NCBI RefSeq assembly: GCF_900110485.1 | Contig: NZ_FODY01000003.1 | Span: 186,001-250,000, forward strand | Source of the DNA: Propionispora vibrioides | Lineage (GTDB): Bacteria; Bacillota; Negativicutes; Propionisporales; Propionisporaceae | Length of the DNA: 64,000 nt | Reading direction: 5' to 3' | Shown here: one piece after another, positions 33,966 to 41,235 of the stretch | Layout of the letters: the number at the start of each line of letters is the position of its first letter | How positions within the stretch are numbered: position 1 is the first letter of the stretch | Made by a program: the position numbers and the translations under genes | Notes under the pieces: model-generated | What the model was told of the DNA's origin: nothing | Databases searched by the model: none | The model's input: the letters and a program-made list of their open reading frames with translations, nothing else

Positions 33966-34390
33966 GTTTATGAAAGTAAAGAGCCCGTAATGATCTTCGC
34001 GCCGGCCCGCACTGATCATTTCACACCTATACGCAATCTTTCGACTACCCACAGGCATTACACAACCAATACAGACCTTTGCCCGACCACTGCAGATAGC
34101 TACCGAACCTACTGCAATCTCCCGACTGCAATAGACCCCTTGGTATTCACAACCCACAATGATCTTGACTCGACCGCCGCCACTCCCTTGGGACCACATG
34201 ACAACAGTTGGGCTGCCATACAGCCTTTAAGGAATACCAACGATCTGCCCGCCGGCTGCTGCCGAACCTTCCGACCCGACAACAACCTTTGGCCGGCGAA
34301 TACCGAACACTCTCATATCCGGCACCCACCTTGGCTCGACCATTACGAACCCTTTACACTGCTATTATCTGCAATACGCCACCATACATA
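33966..34390 (-). pseudogene. Broken gene made of ~42-bp (14-residue) tandem repeats
   Basis: Eight or nine degenerate units with a ~42-bp period (half period ~21 bp) can be followed by the recurring minus-strand pattern AAGRTC near 33994, 34037, 34077, 34119, 34164, 34244, 34287 and 34330. Translated on the minus strand they give units such as GRVKIIVGCEYQGV, GRAKVCIGCVMPVG and RRPKVVVGSEGSAA, but the frame shifts between units and stops intervene. The last frame ends VRAGAKIITGSLLS and a stop just before a good terminator. I infer a decayed repeat-protein gene. The family is not recognised; a surface or spore protein is one guess. Confidence 0.5.
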
Positions 34391-34496
34391 CCAGGAAATT
34401 CATTCCAATAAATAAAAAAATTCTCGTTTAAATCACGTCTGCTTCTAAAGCTGTTTCCAAGACTGATACGCTACCCTAAATAAGGGAGGGTACAAG

Positions 34497-34733
34497 ATGG
34501 AACTATGCAAACTTGACGCATTAAAACAGGAAGAACTTATCAAAAAAATACAGGCTTTCTTTCGAGAAGAACGGCAGGAAACACTGGATGAAACGCAGGC
34601 ATCCCGCTTTCTCAGCTTCATGCTCCAGGAAACCGGCCATTACCTTTATGATCAGGCACTGGAAGAAAGCCGCTTCTTTTTGGCGCAAAAACTGGAGAAT
34701 ATATTGGGCGTAAAAAGAGATCCCATCCATTAG
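34497..34733 (+). CDS. DUF2164-type small protein
   Basis: 78 residues from ATG 34497 (GGGAGG 7 bases upstream). The sequence is mostly helical and acidic, with EELIKKIQAFFREERQETLD at the start and FLSFMLQETGHYLYDQAL in the middle, the pattern of the DUF2164 family (about 75-90 residues, function unknown). No signal peptide. Divergent from the repeat pseudogene and upstream of rnpB. Confidence 0.75.
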   Translation: MELCKLDALKQEELIKKIQAFFREERQETLDETQASRFLSFMLQETGHYLYDQALEESRFFLAQKLENILGVKRDPIH

Positions 34734-34767
34734 CGCGACTTGCCGTAATGGTTTCCTAAACATACCA

Positions 34768-34796
34768 TTGCATTCCGATTGATTATCGATTATAAT
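34768..34796 (+). promoter_or_regulatory. Promoter of rnpB
   Basis: TTGCAT (34768-34773) and a perfect TATAAT (34791-34796) are 17 bp apart. The predicted start is ~45 bases before the mature 5' end of the RNA. Confidence 0.65.
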
Positions 34797-34847
34797 AACA
34801 CTCCAACACCCATTTAAAAGTGTACGCGGAAACGCTGCAACAATGCA

Positions 34848-35252
34848 GCCTGTAAAGCGCGAACCAGGCGGCCAGAATGTGCTGGCGCCGGCTCATCGCG
34901 CAAAGGCAGGCGTGTTGCAGAGGAAAGTCCGGACAGGCACGGGCTGCGATGCCCGTAGTGATTGCGCGTGACCCAATAAGTCACGGAAGGAGACATACCC
35001 TCCTTACGGCGGTGAAATCCACTCCGGCTGTTTACAGGCCGGAGCGGAAAATAACCTGAAAGTGCCACAGAAACGATTCGTTCCGGCGACGGAACGGTGC
35101 AAGGGTAAACCCCGCAAGCCTGCAACTCAAATTATGGTAGAGGAACCCTAAGACGGGAATGCGAACTGAATTAGGGCGCAGCCGGAGGCTGCGAGATAAA
35201 TGTTGTCCGAGGGAGCCGCAAGGTCTTCCTGAACAAAATCCGGCTTACAGTA
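34848..35252 (+). ncRNA. rnpB: RNase P RNA, class A
   Basis: About 405 nt. Conserved blocks are present in order: GAGGAAAGTCCGGAC (CR-I region), ACAGAAACG, GGTAAACCCC, GGTAGAGGAACCC and the 3' ACAAAATCCGGCTTAC block. The ends pair as P1 (CTGTAAAGC at 34850 with GGCTTACAG near 35242). Presence of the long P7-P10/P15-P17-like blocks fits class A (ancestral) rather than Bacillus class B, expected for Negativicutes. It cuts the 5' leaders of tRNA precursors. End positions are accurate to a few bases. Confidence 0.93.
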
Positions 35253-35335
35253 ACTTTTAAATGCAAACAGGTATACAACCAAACGATGCCCGGTGTACAT
35301 CGTAATTACTTAACATCATAAAAAAACGCACTGAA

Positions 35336-35372
35336 AAAACCGCTACCGGTCTTACGACAGGCAGCGGTTTTA
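35336..35372. terminator. Terminator between rnpB and the DoxX gene
   Basis: A ~10-bp stem AAAACCGCT/AGCGGTTTT (35336-35346 with 35363-35371) is flanked by A/T runs. The region 35253-35335 has no other feature. Confidence 0.65.
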
Positions 35373-35388
35373 GCATTTGCTGCAGTTT

Positions 35389-35796
35389 TTAAAACTGCTT
35401 TTGTTCAGGCTGTTTTTTTGCCTTTAAAGCCTCTCCCAGCGAGAGGATGCGGCTGCCGGAAAGTCCCACAGCCACGGCCGCGCTTAGCAGCATCAATTCA
35501 TACTCATAGCCGTTAAGCAATCCCTTATCCAGCTTGGTAGTAAAAATAGCGCCCAGCATCACCAGGCTGATACCAATGGAAGCGATGCGCGGGAAGAACC
35601 CGGTCAGCAGCATAGCGCCGCCGATGGTTTCCGTGGCCGCCACCGCATAAACGGCAAAAGGCGGCATGCCGAGTGATCCAAAGAACTGGATAACCCCATC
35701 CAGTTGACTGATTTTTTGCAAGCCATGGGCTAAAAAGATGACGCCCAGCGTTACGCGGAGCACCAGCAAACTATATTCGTACTGACGATTAGTCAT
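35389..35796 (-). CDS. DoxX-family membrane protein (CatD-like)
   Basis: 135 residues from ATG 35796 (GGAGAG 7 bases upstream). Four membrane helices with the DoxX pattern RVTLGVIFLAHGLQKISQ and ATETIGGAMLLTGFFPRI. DoxX proteins are quinone-related membrane subunits; Bacillus CatD partners a catechol dioxygenase in thiol/quinone stress. Here it is the last gene after an extradiol dioxygenase-like gene and an ECF sigma factor, 38 bases after the latter. This strengthens a role in quinone or catechol detoxification, although the window gives no direct substrate. Confidence 0.82.
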   Translation of the reverse strand: MTNRQYEYSLLVLRVTLGVIFLAHGLQKISQLDGVIQFFGSLGMPPFAVYAVAATETIGGAMLLTGFFPRIASIGISLVMLGAIFTTKLDKGLLNGYEYELMLLSAAVAVGLSGSRILSLGEALKAKKQPEQKQF

Positions 35797-35834
35797 GATA
35801 CATCTCTCCTTTATATTCATACTTTCATTGCTTA

Positions 35835-36470
35835 TTACATGAGTTTTCCGGTATGACCTACCGTAAATACCCCGACGCCTTCCATCCCTTTGACGACAAA
35901 CCCCTTGCTGATGATCCGCCGCAGTGCCGCCCGGCCGCGTTGCAGCCGCGCCTTAATCGCATTGGGGTTGCTATCCAGCACGGCAGCGATCTCCGCCAGC
36001 GACAGCCCCTCCAAATCATGCAGCACGACAGGCACGCGCTGACTGTCAGGCAATTTTAAAACCGCTTGCTGAATCAAAAACTGACTGTATTTTGTCTCGC
36101 ACATGGTATCAGGGTCCTCATTGGGGCGCTCCACAGGCAATACCGCCTGCTGCAGGTTTTCCGTCCATTCCAGCTGCCCGCCGGGCTTACGCATTTTTCT
36201 GCGGAAATTCAGGCAGACATTGGAGCTTAGACGGTATACCCAGGTATATAAACCGGACTGTCCTTTAAAGTTTTTCAGCGAACGGTGAAGCTGCAACAGT
36301 ATTTCCTGCAGCGCATCCATCGCATCATCATGATTGCCCAGCAGACGGTAAGCCAATGAATACAGCCGCGCCTGATACTGATTGATGAACAGTTTAAAGG
36401 CCTGTTCCTCCTGTCCCGACTGATATAAATCTAAAATATCCCGGTCAACTGCAATATCCTGTTCGGCCAT
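35835..36470 (-). CDS. ECF-type RNA polymerase sigma factor
   Basis: 211 residues from ATG 36470 (GGGGG 8 bases upstream). Sigma region 2 covers ~25-95 (LYSLAYRLLGNHDDAMDALQ, with the DA/QE core) and region 4 covers ~130-185 (LPDSQRVPVVLHDLEGLSLA then EIAAVLDSN). A ~25-residue tail after region 4 (KGFVVKGMEGVGVFTVGHTG) is extra compared with most ECFs. No anti-sigma gene is adjacent, unlike the pair at 55591-57161. It lies between the dioxygenase and DoxX genes in one operon and may drive that operon or respond to the same stress. Confidence 0.87.
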   Translation of the reverse strand: MAEQDIAVDRDILDLYQSGQEEQAFKLFINQYQARLYSLAYRLLGNHDDAMDALQEILLQLHRSLKNFKGQSGLYTWVYRLSSNVCLNFRRKMRKPGGQLEWTENLQQAVLPVERPNEDPDTMCETKYSQFLIQQAVLKLPDSQRVPVVLHDLEGLSLAEIAAVLDSNPNAIKARLQRGRAALRRIISKGFVVKGMEGVGVFTVGHTGKLM

Positions 36471-36509
36471 ATACATAGCCCCCTTTTCCTTTTCTCTGTG
36501 GGTTTCTTT

Positions 36510-37346
36510 TCAATGAATGCTGCCGCTAGCGGGAAACGCAGCCAGCCATTCCTCTTCGGTTTCGGCATAAGCGGCTTCGGTAAACTCAATCACGCCCAGG
36601 CCGACACCAGGCAGGTTCTCATAGGCCGCTACCCGGCCCCGGCTCTGCGACCCCATGGCCCCCAGCAACATATACAAATCCCGGAAGGCACCTTCCGGCT
36701 TGGCCGCCGCAATCAGCCTACTGTCCATATTTAACAAATCCATGCCATTTCCTGCTGTCAGCAATTGCATGACCTGCCGGTCAAATGCCTCATACTCGTC
36801 GCGGCGACGGCCGGTCATAAAGGCCATTAAATCATGCGACAGTGAACCGGATACTAACATCAATGTCTTGCCGCCCCACTGCCGCAGGGTATGGCCGAGA
36901 ATCCGGCCCCAGCGAAAAGCCGACAAGGCCGAGCCGGCCACCGAAACGGGAATGACCGGGATATTTTTTTCCGGAAACATAAAATGCAGCGGAATGGTAA
37001 TGGCATGATCAACACCGTGTTGTGCGGCAGCCGGATAGACTAGATTTTTTTCACCGGACGCTAACAACTGTCGCGCCAGTTCCGGCTTACCGGCCACATC
37101 ATATTCGATTTCCCGGCGGAAACCATAGTAATCAGTCACCGTCCGGTGAAAGTCCGCATCGTCCACCAGAAAGCTTTCGGTCTGCCAATGGGTGCTGACG
37201 GCCACCACCGCTTCAATTCCCCAGTCCAGCAGTTCTTTGCCGATTTCCTGCAACTTTATATTTACGGCCGATGCTTTCCGGTCCAGTTCATCCTCCAGCA
37301 TGGTCGGAGCATGCGGTGCAATAAGTCCGCGAATTGTGTCTTTCAT
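36510..37346 (-). CDS. LigB/DODA-type extradiol ring-cleavage dioxygenase family protein
   Basis: 278 residues from ATG 37346 (AAGGGTG 6 bases upstream). Fold and motifs of the class III extradiol dioxygenases: PHAPTML near the N-terminus (His), STHWQT (His), HGVDHAITIPLHF, and SGSLSHDL (His). These His residues would bind Fe(II) or Zn. Members open catechols or DOPA; close relatives include AmmeMemoRadiSam B-like proteins. First gene of the operon with ECF sigma and DoxX. In an anaerobe with peroxiredoxin and hemerythrin it may act during oxygen exposure. Confidence 0.82.
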   Translation of the reverse strand: MKDTIRGLIAPHAPTMLEDELDRKASAVNIKLQEIGKELLDWGIEAVVAVSTHWQTESFLVDDADFHRTVTDYYGFRREIEYDVAGKPELARQLLASGEKNLVYPAAAQHGVDHAITIPLHFMFPEKNIPVIPVSVAGSALSAFRWGRILGHTLRQWGGKTLMLVSGSLSHDLMAFMTGRRRDEYEAFDRQVMQLLTAGNGMDLLNMDSRLIAAAKPEGAFRDLYMLLGAMGSQSRGRVAAYENLPGVGLGVIEFTEAAYAETEEEWLAAFPASGSIH

Positions 37347-37370
37347 ATTGATCACCCTTTCTTTATACAG

Positions 37371-37381
37371 TTAGTTACTAA
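37371..37381. promoter_or_regulatory. Palindrome upstream of the dioxygenase operon
   Basis: TTAGTTACTAA is a perfect 5-1-5 palindrome, 25 bp upstream of the start. It shares TAGTTACT with the site at 989-1001. A redox-sensing MarR/HxlR-type operator is one possibility. Confidence 0.3.
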
Positions 37382-37412
37382 AACCGGCAAAAGGATACGG
37401 GTAAAAAATAAA

Positions 37413-37442
37413 AAAATTCTGTGCCGCAACGCACAGAATTTT
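37413..37442 (-). terminator. Intrinsic terminator of the phosphodiesterase gene
   Basis: A 12-bp perfect stem AAAATTCTGTGC/GCACAGAATTTT is followed on the minus strand by TTTATTTTTT. It lies 22 bases past the stop at 37464. Confidence 0.85.
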
Positions 37443-37463
37443 CAACTTGATAGCTAAATGAAA

Positions 37464-38528
37464 TTACCCGGCCGAATCACCGTCTTGACCCAACTTTTCC
37501 ATAGCACCGCCGGCAATGCCTGTGCCGGTATGGTAAGGACTGGCGGTATTGACGGTTGGCCGGGCGACCTGAATGCCCCGTTTAATCAGCAATTCCCGCA
37601 AAAGCCAAGGCTTATCGGTAATCAGTCCGTCAACTCCCATGTCAATCAGCATGTTCATTTTAGCCGGACTGTTCACTGTCCAGGGAACAACTTTCATACT
37701 CAAGTCATGAGCCTCGGCCACCAATTCATTGGAAAGCTCTTCCCAATAGGGCGATACCACGTCGGCGCCCATGACTTTGGCCGCCTGGATGTAATCTCCT
37801 TTGAAATCGTCAATAGCCAAACCGGCCATCCAGGGCGAAGCGTCCTTTTCATAAGGTTGGCGGCACTGGCTGTCGCGGCCCCAGGCAGGCTGCTCACAGG
37901 TCAGGGCGACCAGGGTAATCTGAGGGTCCAGTTTTTTCATTTCTTTCAGGGTTCGCCAGTCAAAGGACTGCAGCATAACCCGGTTCTCCATATGATACTT
38001 TTTTATCACTTCATAGAACTTTTTCACAAAAACAGCCGGATCTGGATTGTTTTTCGCTGCCGGCAAGGCCGGATCGGGGTAGGATTTGGTTTCGATATTG
38101 AACAGGACATGAGTATTGCCGTAAGCGCGGACCAGTTCAAACACTTCTGCCAGCGTCGGTATGACCGTGCCGGGAACGGCGATTTGCGTTTTGCCATAAC
38201 TTTTATAGTAATCGCCGGCCTGGGGATTGATTGTTCCCACATCGAACTGCCTGATTTCATCGATTGTCATGGCACGCAAGTCATACCGGCCGTAAGGGAC
38301 ATACTGGCCGTCCGGACCTTTGACCAGATTACCGTTCATAAACGGATCGTGACTGATGACAATATGGCCGTCCCTGGTCAACTGCATGTCCAGTTCCAGA
38401 GTTGTCACGCCCAGTTCCAGGGCATAAGCAAACGCTATCAGCGTGTTTTCCGGCCGGGCAGCCCGGCCGCCCCGGTGAGCCTCCAAGTCGAACAGGGACG
38501 GCAACCCCTTAACTTCCATCGCATCCAT
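37464..38528 (-). CDS. Glycerophosphodiester phosphodiesterase (GDPD)
   Basis: 354 residues from ATG 38528 (GGGAGGGAG 10 bases upstream). The TIM-barrel active-site residues are visible: AHRGG (His), ENT, LELDMQLTRDG (Glu and Asp for Ca/Mg), ISHDP (second His), and a later NIETK. It hydrolyses glycerophosphodiesters to glycerol-3-P and an alcohol. No signal peptide, so probably cytoplasmic, although its length and insertions (residues ~85-130 and 230-265) resemble the exported GlpQ-like type. Single-gene unit. Confidence 0.9.
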   Translation of the reverse strand: MDAMEVKGLPSLFDLEAHRGGRAARPENTLIAFAYALELGVTTLELDMQLTRDGHIVISHDPFMNGNLVKGPDGQYVPYGRYDLRAMTIDEIRQFDVGTINPQAGDYYKSYGKTQIAVPGTVIPTLAEVFELVRAYGNTHVLFNIETKSYPDPALPAAKNNPDPAVFVKKFYEVIKKYHMENRVMLQSFDWRTLKEMKKLDPQITLVALTCEQPAWGRDSQCRQPYEKDASPWMAGLAIDDFKGDYIQAAKVMGADVVSPYWEELSNELVAEAHDLSMKVVPWTVNSPAKMNMLIDMGVDGLITDKPWLLRELLIKRGIQVARPTVNTASPYHTGTGIAGGAMEKLGQDGDSAG

Positions 38529-38648
38529 ACTAAATAGACTCCCTCCCTGCCAAATTCCTACCATTCATTATATGACAATCAAATTGGGCAAATACTAAGA
38601 GCTTATTATCTTTACATTAACTTTCCTGCGTCCTCCTAAAGCTATCTC

Positions 38649-38792
38649 TAGAGAACCACTGGCTGACGAGAGATTTTGGCTCTGGCAAGGAAGCAAAACC
38701 GCAGGAATAGTTAAGTTATTCAAGGTTTTTCTGACGCAGCAAGGCGGAAAAGCTCCGTCAGAACGCGCAGTGCGAATTAATCAGTCCCTATA
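38649..38792 (+). repeat. Dispersed hairpin element, copy B (degenerate)
   Basis: About 144 bp, plus orientation. Ends TAGAGAACC...CCCTATA are less well paired and some inner bases are lost. Its right end overlaps the last codons of the Dabb gene. Confidence 0.75.
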
Positions 38793-39068
38793 ACACACAC
38801 TTGCATTGCTTTCTACCACACCGGCTATATATTTCCCCACTTCAACATGTACCGGATGAGTCAAATATGCTTCAAGATCTTCCATCGTGTTATATTTTGC
38901 AATCAATAAGATGTCGTAAGCGGCCGGCCCTGAACGAATATTGGCCGCTACTGTTAAATCAACAAGAACCTCGATTTCCCCCTTCATACTTAGCAGCACT
39001 TCCCGTGCCTTTGTTATATTCTCCGGACTTCTGTCTTTTAGCTTTAACAATAGGTTATTAATAATCAT
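38781..39068 (-). CDS. Dabb (stress-responsive alpha-beta barrel) domain protein
   Basis: 95 residues. A single Dabb domain: IINNLLLKLKD at the start, SMKGEIEVLVDLTVAANI, YDILLIAKYNTMEDLEAYLT and HPVHVEVGKYIAGVV, the typical ferredoxin-like fold of ~95 residues. Members act as dimers in stress or small-molecule chemistry. GGAGG lies 8 bases before the ATG. The last residues and stop codon come from repeat copy B, so the C-terminus was rewritten by an insertion. It is next to the WYL regulator, and an operator-like site lies in its promoter (39132). Confidence 0.88.
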   Translation of the reverse strand: MIINNLLLKLKDRSPENITKAREVLLSMKGEIEVLVDLTVAANIRSGPAAYDILLIAKYNTMEDLEAYLTHPVHVEVGKYIAGVVESNASVCYRD

Positions 39069-39131
39069 AGTCCCATCCTCCTATATCTATATTTATCATC
39101 CCGTGCTTGTCTTTATTGTACACAAGATAAT

Positions 39132-39149
39132 AAGACAACTATATGTCAT
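39132..39149. promoter_or_regulatory. Putative WYL-regulator operator in the Dabb promoter
   Basis: AAGACAACTATATGTCAT, a 7-4-7 imperfect inverted repeat whose ATGTCAT half is identical to that of the 40098-40115 palindrome. It lies ~63 bp upstream of the Dabb start and at the end of the WYL gene. Confidence 0.5.
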
Positions 39150-39151
39150 AT

Positions 39152-40063
39152 TTAATTTACCTCGTACATATTTAATGCCTGCTTCATTCTGCTCACGATA
39201 CCCCTTCTGAGCGAAAGTGGTTCCAGTACCTCCGCAGAATCGCCTAATGACAGAATATAGCTATAAAGCCATTCTCCGCCGGGCAGATCAACAGCTAAAG
39301 TAAAACTGCCATCACCGTTAGCAGTGATATAGGTATCGTCAAAATAATCGTATAACCGATTCAATGCCTTTGCCCAGACTCGCACTTTTAGATGCACTGA
39401 AGGCTGGCTGGAATCTTTCGTTTCCTTAGCCGTAATATAAGCTGCTTTCCGTTCAAAGAGATCAGGCAATACCATCAACTCTTTCATCCGGGAAATACGG
39501 AACGTTCTAAATTCCTGGCGCTGCCGGCAAAAAGCGGTAAGATACCACGCATTATCTTTGAAAACCAGCTTTTCCGGTTCGACGTACCGGTTGCTCTTTT
39601 GCCCTTCGGCGTTCACATATCGAAAATAAACTACCCTTCGTTGCAGCAAGGCCCGTTTGATGTCATTAAATTTATCGCTTTCATTCGTCGTGCTCCCCCA
39701 GGGAGAAAAGTCAACTTCTACCCAGTCCTGACTGGGTAGATCTTTAAATATGGCTCCCAGCTTTTCCAAGACTTTGTCCACTTCAGGATATTTAGTTGCC
39801 TGTAGTGTTCTGATCGCCAACAACAAGCTTTCACTTTCCTGAGTGGAAATGAAGGTCCGGTTGATGGAATAATTTTCCATAAGATAGATCCCCCCTCCGC
39901 TGCCTTTACTCATATACACAGGCACACCGGTTCCGGACAGAACATCAATATCCCGGTAAATCGTTCTTGTTGACACGCCAAAACGTTCAGCAAGTTCTTT
40001 GGCCGTAGCAGTTCCCTTATTAAGTAAAATAATAGTTATCTCAAATAAACGGTTCATCTTCAT
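39152..40063 (-). CDS. WYL-domain transcriptional regulator (YafY-like)
   Basis: 303 residues. N-terminal HTH (ATAKELAERFGVSTRTIYRD, ~residues 18-37) and the GTGVPVYMSKGSGGGIYL wing. The WYL domain (~140-215) has RYVEPEKLVFKDNAWYLTAF. A C-terminal WCX-like region (LAVDLPGGEWLYSYILSLGD) follows. WYL domains sense nucleic acids or small ligands and often act as repressors. Its start lies 20 bp from a 48-bp perfect palindrome, and a related site is in the Dabb promoter, suggesting autoregulation and control of Dabb. Confidence 0.9.
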   Translation of the reverse strand: MKMNRLFEITIILLNKGTATAKELAERFGVSTRTIYRDIDVLSGTGVPVYMSKGSGGGIYLMENYSINRTFISTQESESLLLAIRTLQATKYPEVDKVLEKLGAIFKDLPSQDWVEVDFSPWGSTTNESDKFNDIKRALLQRRVVYFRYVNAEGQKSNRYVEPEKLVFKDNAWYLTAFCRQRQEFRTFRISRMKELMVLPDLFERKAAYITAKETKDSSQPSVHLKVRVWAKALNRLYDYFDDTYITANGDGSFTLAVDLPGGEWLYSYILSLGDSAEVLEPLSLRRGIVSRMKQALNMYEVN

Positions 40064-40082
40064 TTCTTATCACCCAAAATAA

Positions 40083-40130
40083 GTATAGCATGGGAATATG
40101 ACATTATTATGTCATATTCCCATGCTATAC
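40083..40130. promoter_or_regulatory. 48-bp perfect palindrome upstream of the WYL regulator gene
   Basis: Arms of 22 bp with a 4-base loop: outer GTATAGCATGGGAAT (first arm) and inner ATGACAT-TATT-ATGTCAT (40098-40115). It is unusually long and perfect, with no T-run, so it is more likely an operator or cruciform than a terminator. It could also end the ahbD transcript. Confidence 0.65.
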
Positions 40131-40148
40131 ATTCACCCCAAAACACCA

Positions 40149-40177
40149 ACTGCTGCAGTTTAACAAGCTGCAGCAGT
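40149..40177 (-). terminator. Hairpin after ahbD
   Basis: A 10-bp stem ACTGCTGCAG/CTGCAGCAGT lies 39 bases past the ahbD stop, with only a weak T-rich tail, so it is a moderate terminator candidate. Confidence 0.45.
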
Positions 40178-40215
40178 GTACGGCCTTAATATAGGAATTC
40201 AAATCACCAATACCG

Positions 40216-41211
40216 CTATTCGCCTTTCCGGCCATGGTACAGACACCAGGGCTCTTCGGCCATATAATCACCTTCGTGATAATAGGCCGCTCTGGCCCGG
40301 CAGCCGCCGCAAGCCCGTTTATACTCGCAGGAACCGCAGCCGCCCTGGTAGTCCAGTGTCCGGAGCTTTTGAAACACTTCATTATTGCGCCAGATTTCAT
40401 CAAACGGCGTTTTTCTCACATCACCCAGCGGCATATTCAGGTACGCGCAAGGCTGCACCTGTCCTCTGGGACTGATAATACAGTAAGAGGTACCGGCCAG
40501 ACAGCCGCGGCCAAAGCGCAGCTTCAGGTCCATTTGTTTGGCAATCCGCATAAATTGCGGCGCACAGGTAGGTTTAAGTTCAATCGGCACTTCCTTCTGC
40601 TTTTGCAAAATCCGGGTCAACGTCTCTTCATAGGCTTCGGCCCGCAGCGATTCAGCCTCAATCGAAGTCGCCCGGCCGGTGGGCACCAAAAAGAAAAAAT
40701 GATGCGCCACAGCGCCTTCGGCCACGGCAAAATCGGTAATGGCCTCCAGTTCATGGGAGTTCCAGTCCATCACCGTCGTATGAATCTGAAAAGCCAGCCC
40801 TGCCTCACGACAGTTACGCATGCCCCGTACCGCTCCCTCCCAGGCTTCCGGGAAACGGCGAAATTCGTTGTGCCTGGCGGCATTCATCGAATCGAGGGAT
40901 ATGCCCATCCCCATCGCCCCGGCGGCTTTTAGCTGCTTAGCCAGGTCCAGCGTAATCAACGTGCCGTTGGTACCGAATACAGGCCGCAGTCCCAGTGAGG
41001 TAGCATAGGCCACCAGTTCTACAATATCGGGACGGGTCAAAGGCTCGCCACCGCTGAAAATCATAATTTTAAACCCCGCCCGGGCAATTTGCTCCAGTAA
41101 GGTTTTGGCTTCCACCGTATTTAATTCTTCCTCCGCTTTGCAGCCGGCGTCACGATAACAGTGATCACAGTACATATTGCATGCGTTGGTTGTATTCCAG
41201 GAAATAATCAT
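40216..41211 (-). CDS. ahbD: Radical SAM heme synthase AhbD (Fe-coproporphyrin III decarboxylase; NirJ2-like)
   Basis: 331 residues from ATG 41211 (AAGGAG 9 bases upstream). Radical SAM motif NACNMYCDHCYRD (CxxxCxxC, ~residues 11-19), SGGEPLTRPDIVEL, and a C-terminal SPASM-like cysteine array (CLAGTSYC, CAYLNMPLGDV, GGCGSCEYKRACGGCRARA, then WCLYH) for one or two extra 4Fe-4S clusters. AhbD makes heme b from Fe-coproporphyrin III, ending the siroheme-dependent route. Directly downstream of ahbC. It would supply heme to NorC/NorB. Assignment to AhbD rather than another NirJ homologue is by size and pairing. Confidence 0.8.
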   Translation of the reverse strand: MIISWNTTNACNMYCDHCYRDAGCKAEEELNTVEAKTLLEQIARAGFKIMIFSGGEPLTRPDIVELVAYATSLGLRPVFGTNGTLITLDLAKQLKAAGAMGMGISLDSMNAARHNEFRRFPEAWEGAVRGMRNCREAGLAFQIHTTVMDWNSHELEAITDFAVAEGAVAHHFFFLVPTGRATSIEAESLRAEAYEETLTRILQKQKEVPIELKPTCAPQFMRIAKQMDLKLRFGRGCLAGTSYCIISPRGQVQPCAYLNMPLGDVRKTPFDEIWRNNEVFQKLRTLDYQGGCGSCEYKRACGGCRARAAYYHEGDYMAEEPWCLYHGRKGE

Positions 41212-41235
41212 AGTTTGTTGCTCCTTCTGCTACCC

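Noticed and set aside
33774-34415. A 213-codon plus-strand frame over the repeat region
   Set aside because: It has no convincing ribosome site, its sequence is unlike a folded protein, and it is the mirror of the minus-strand repeat array that has a proper terminator and repeat units.
37458-38537. 359-codon plus-strand frame opposite the phosphodiesterase
   Set aside because: Antisense to a gene with complete GDPD motifs; protein-like length is a by-product of codon bias.
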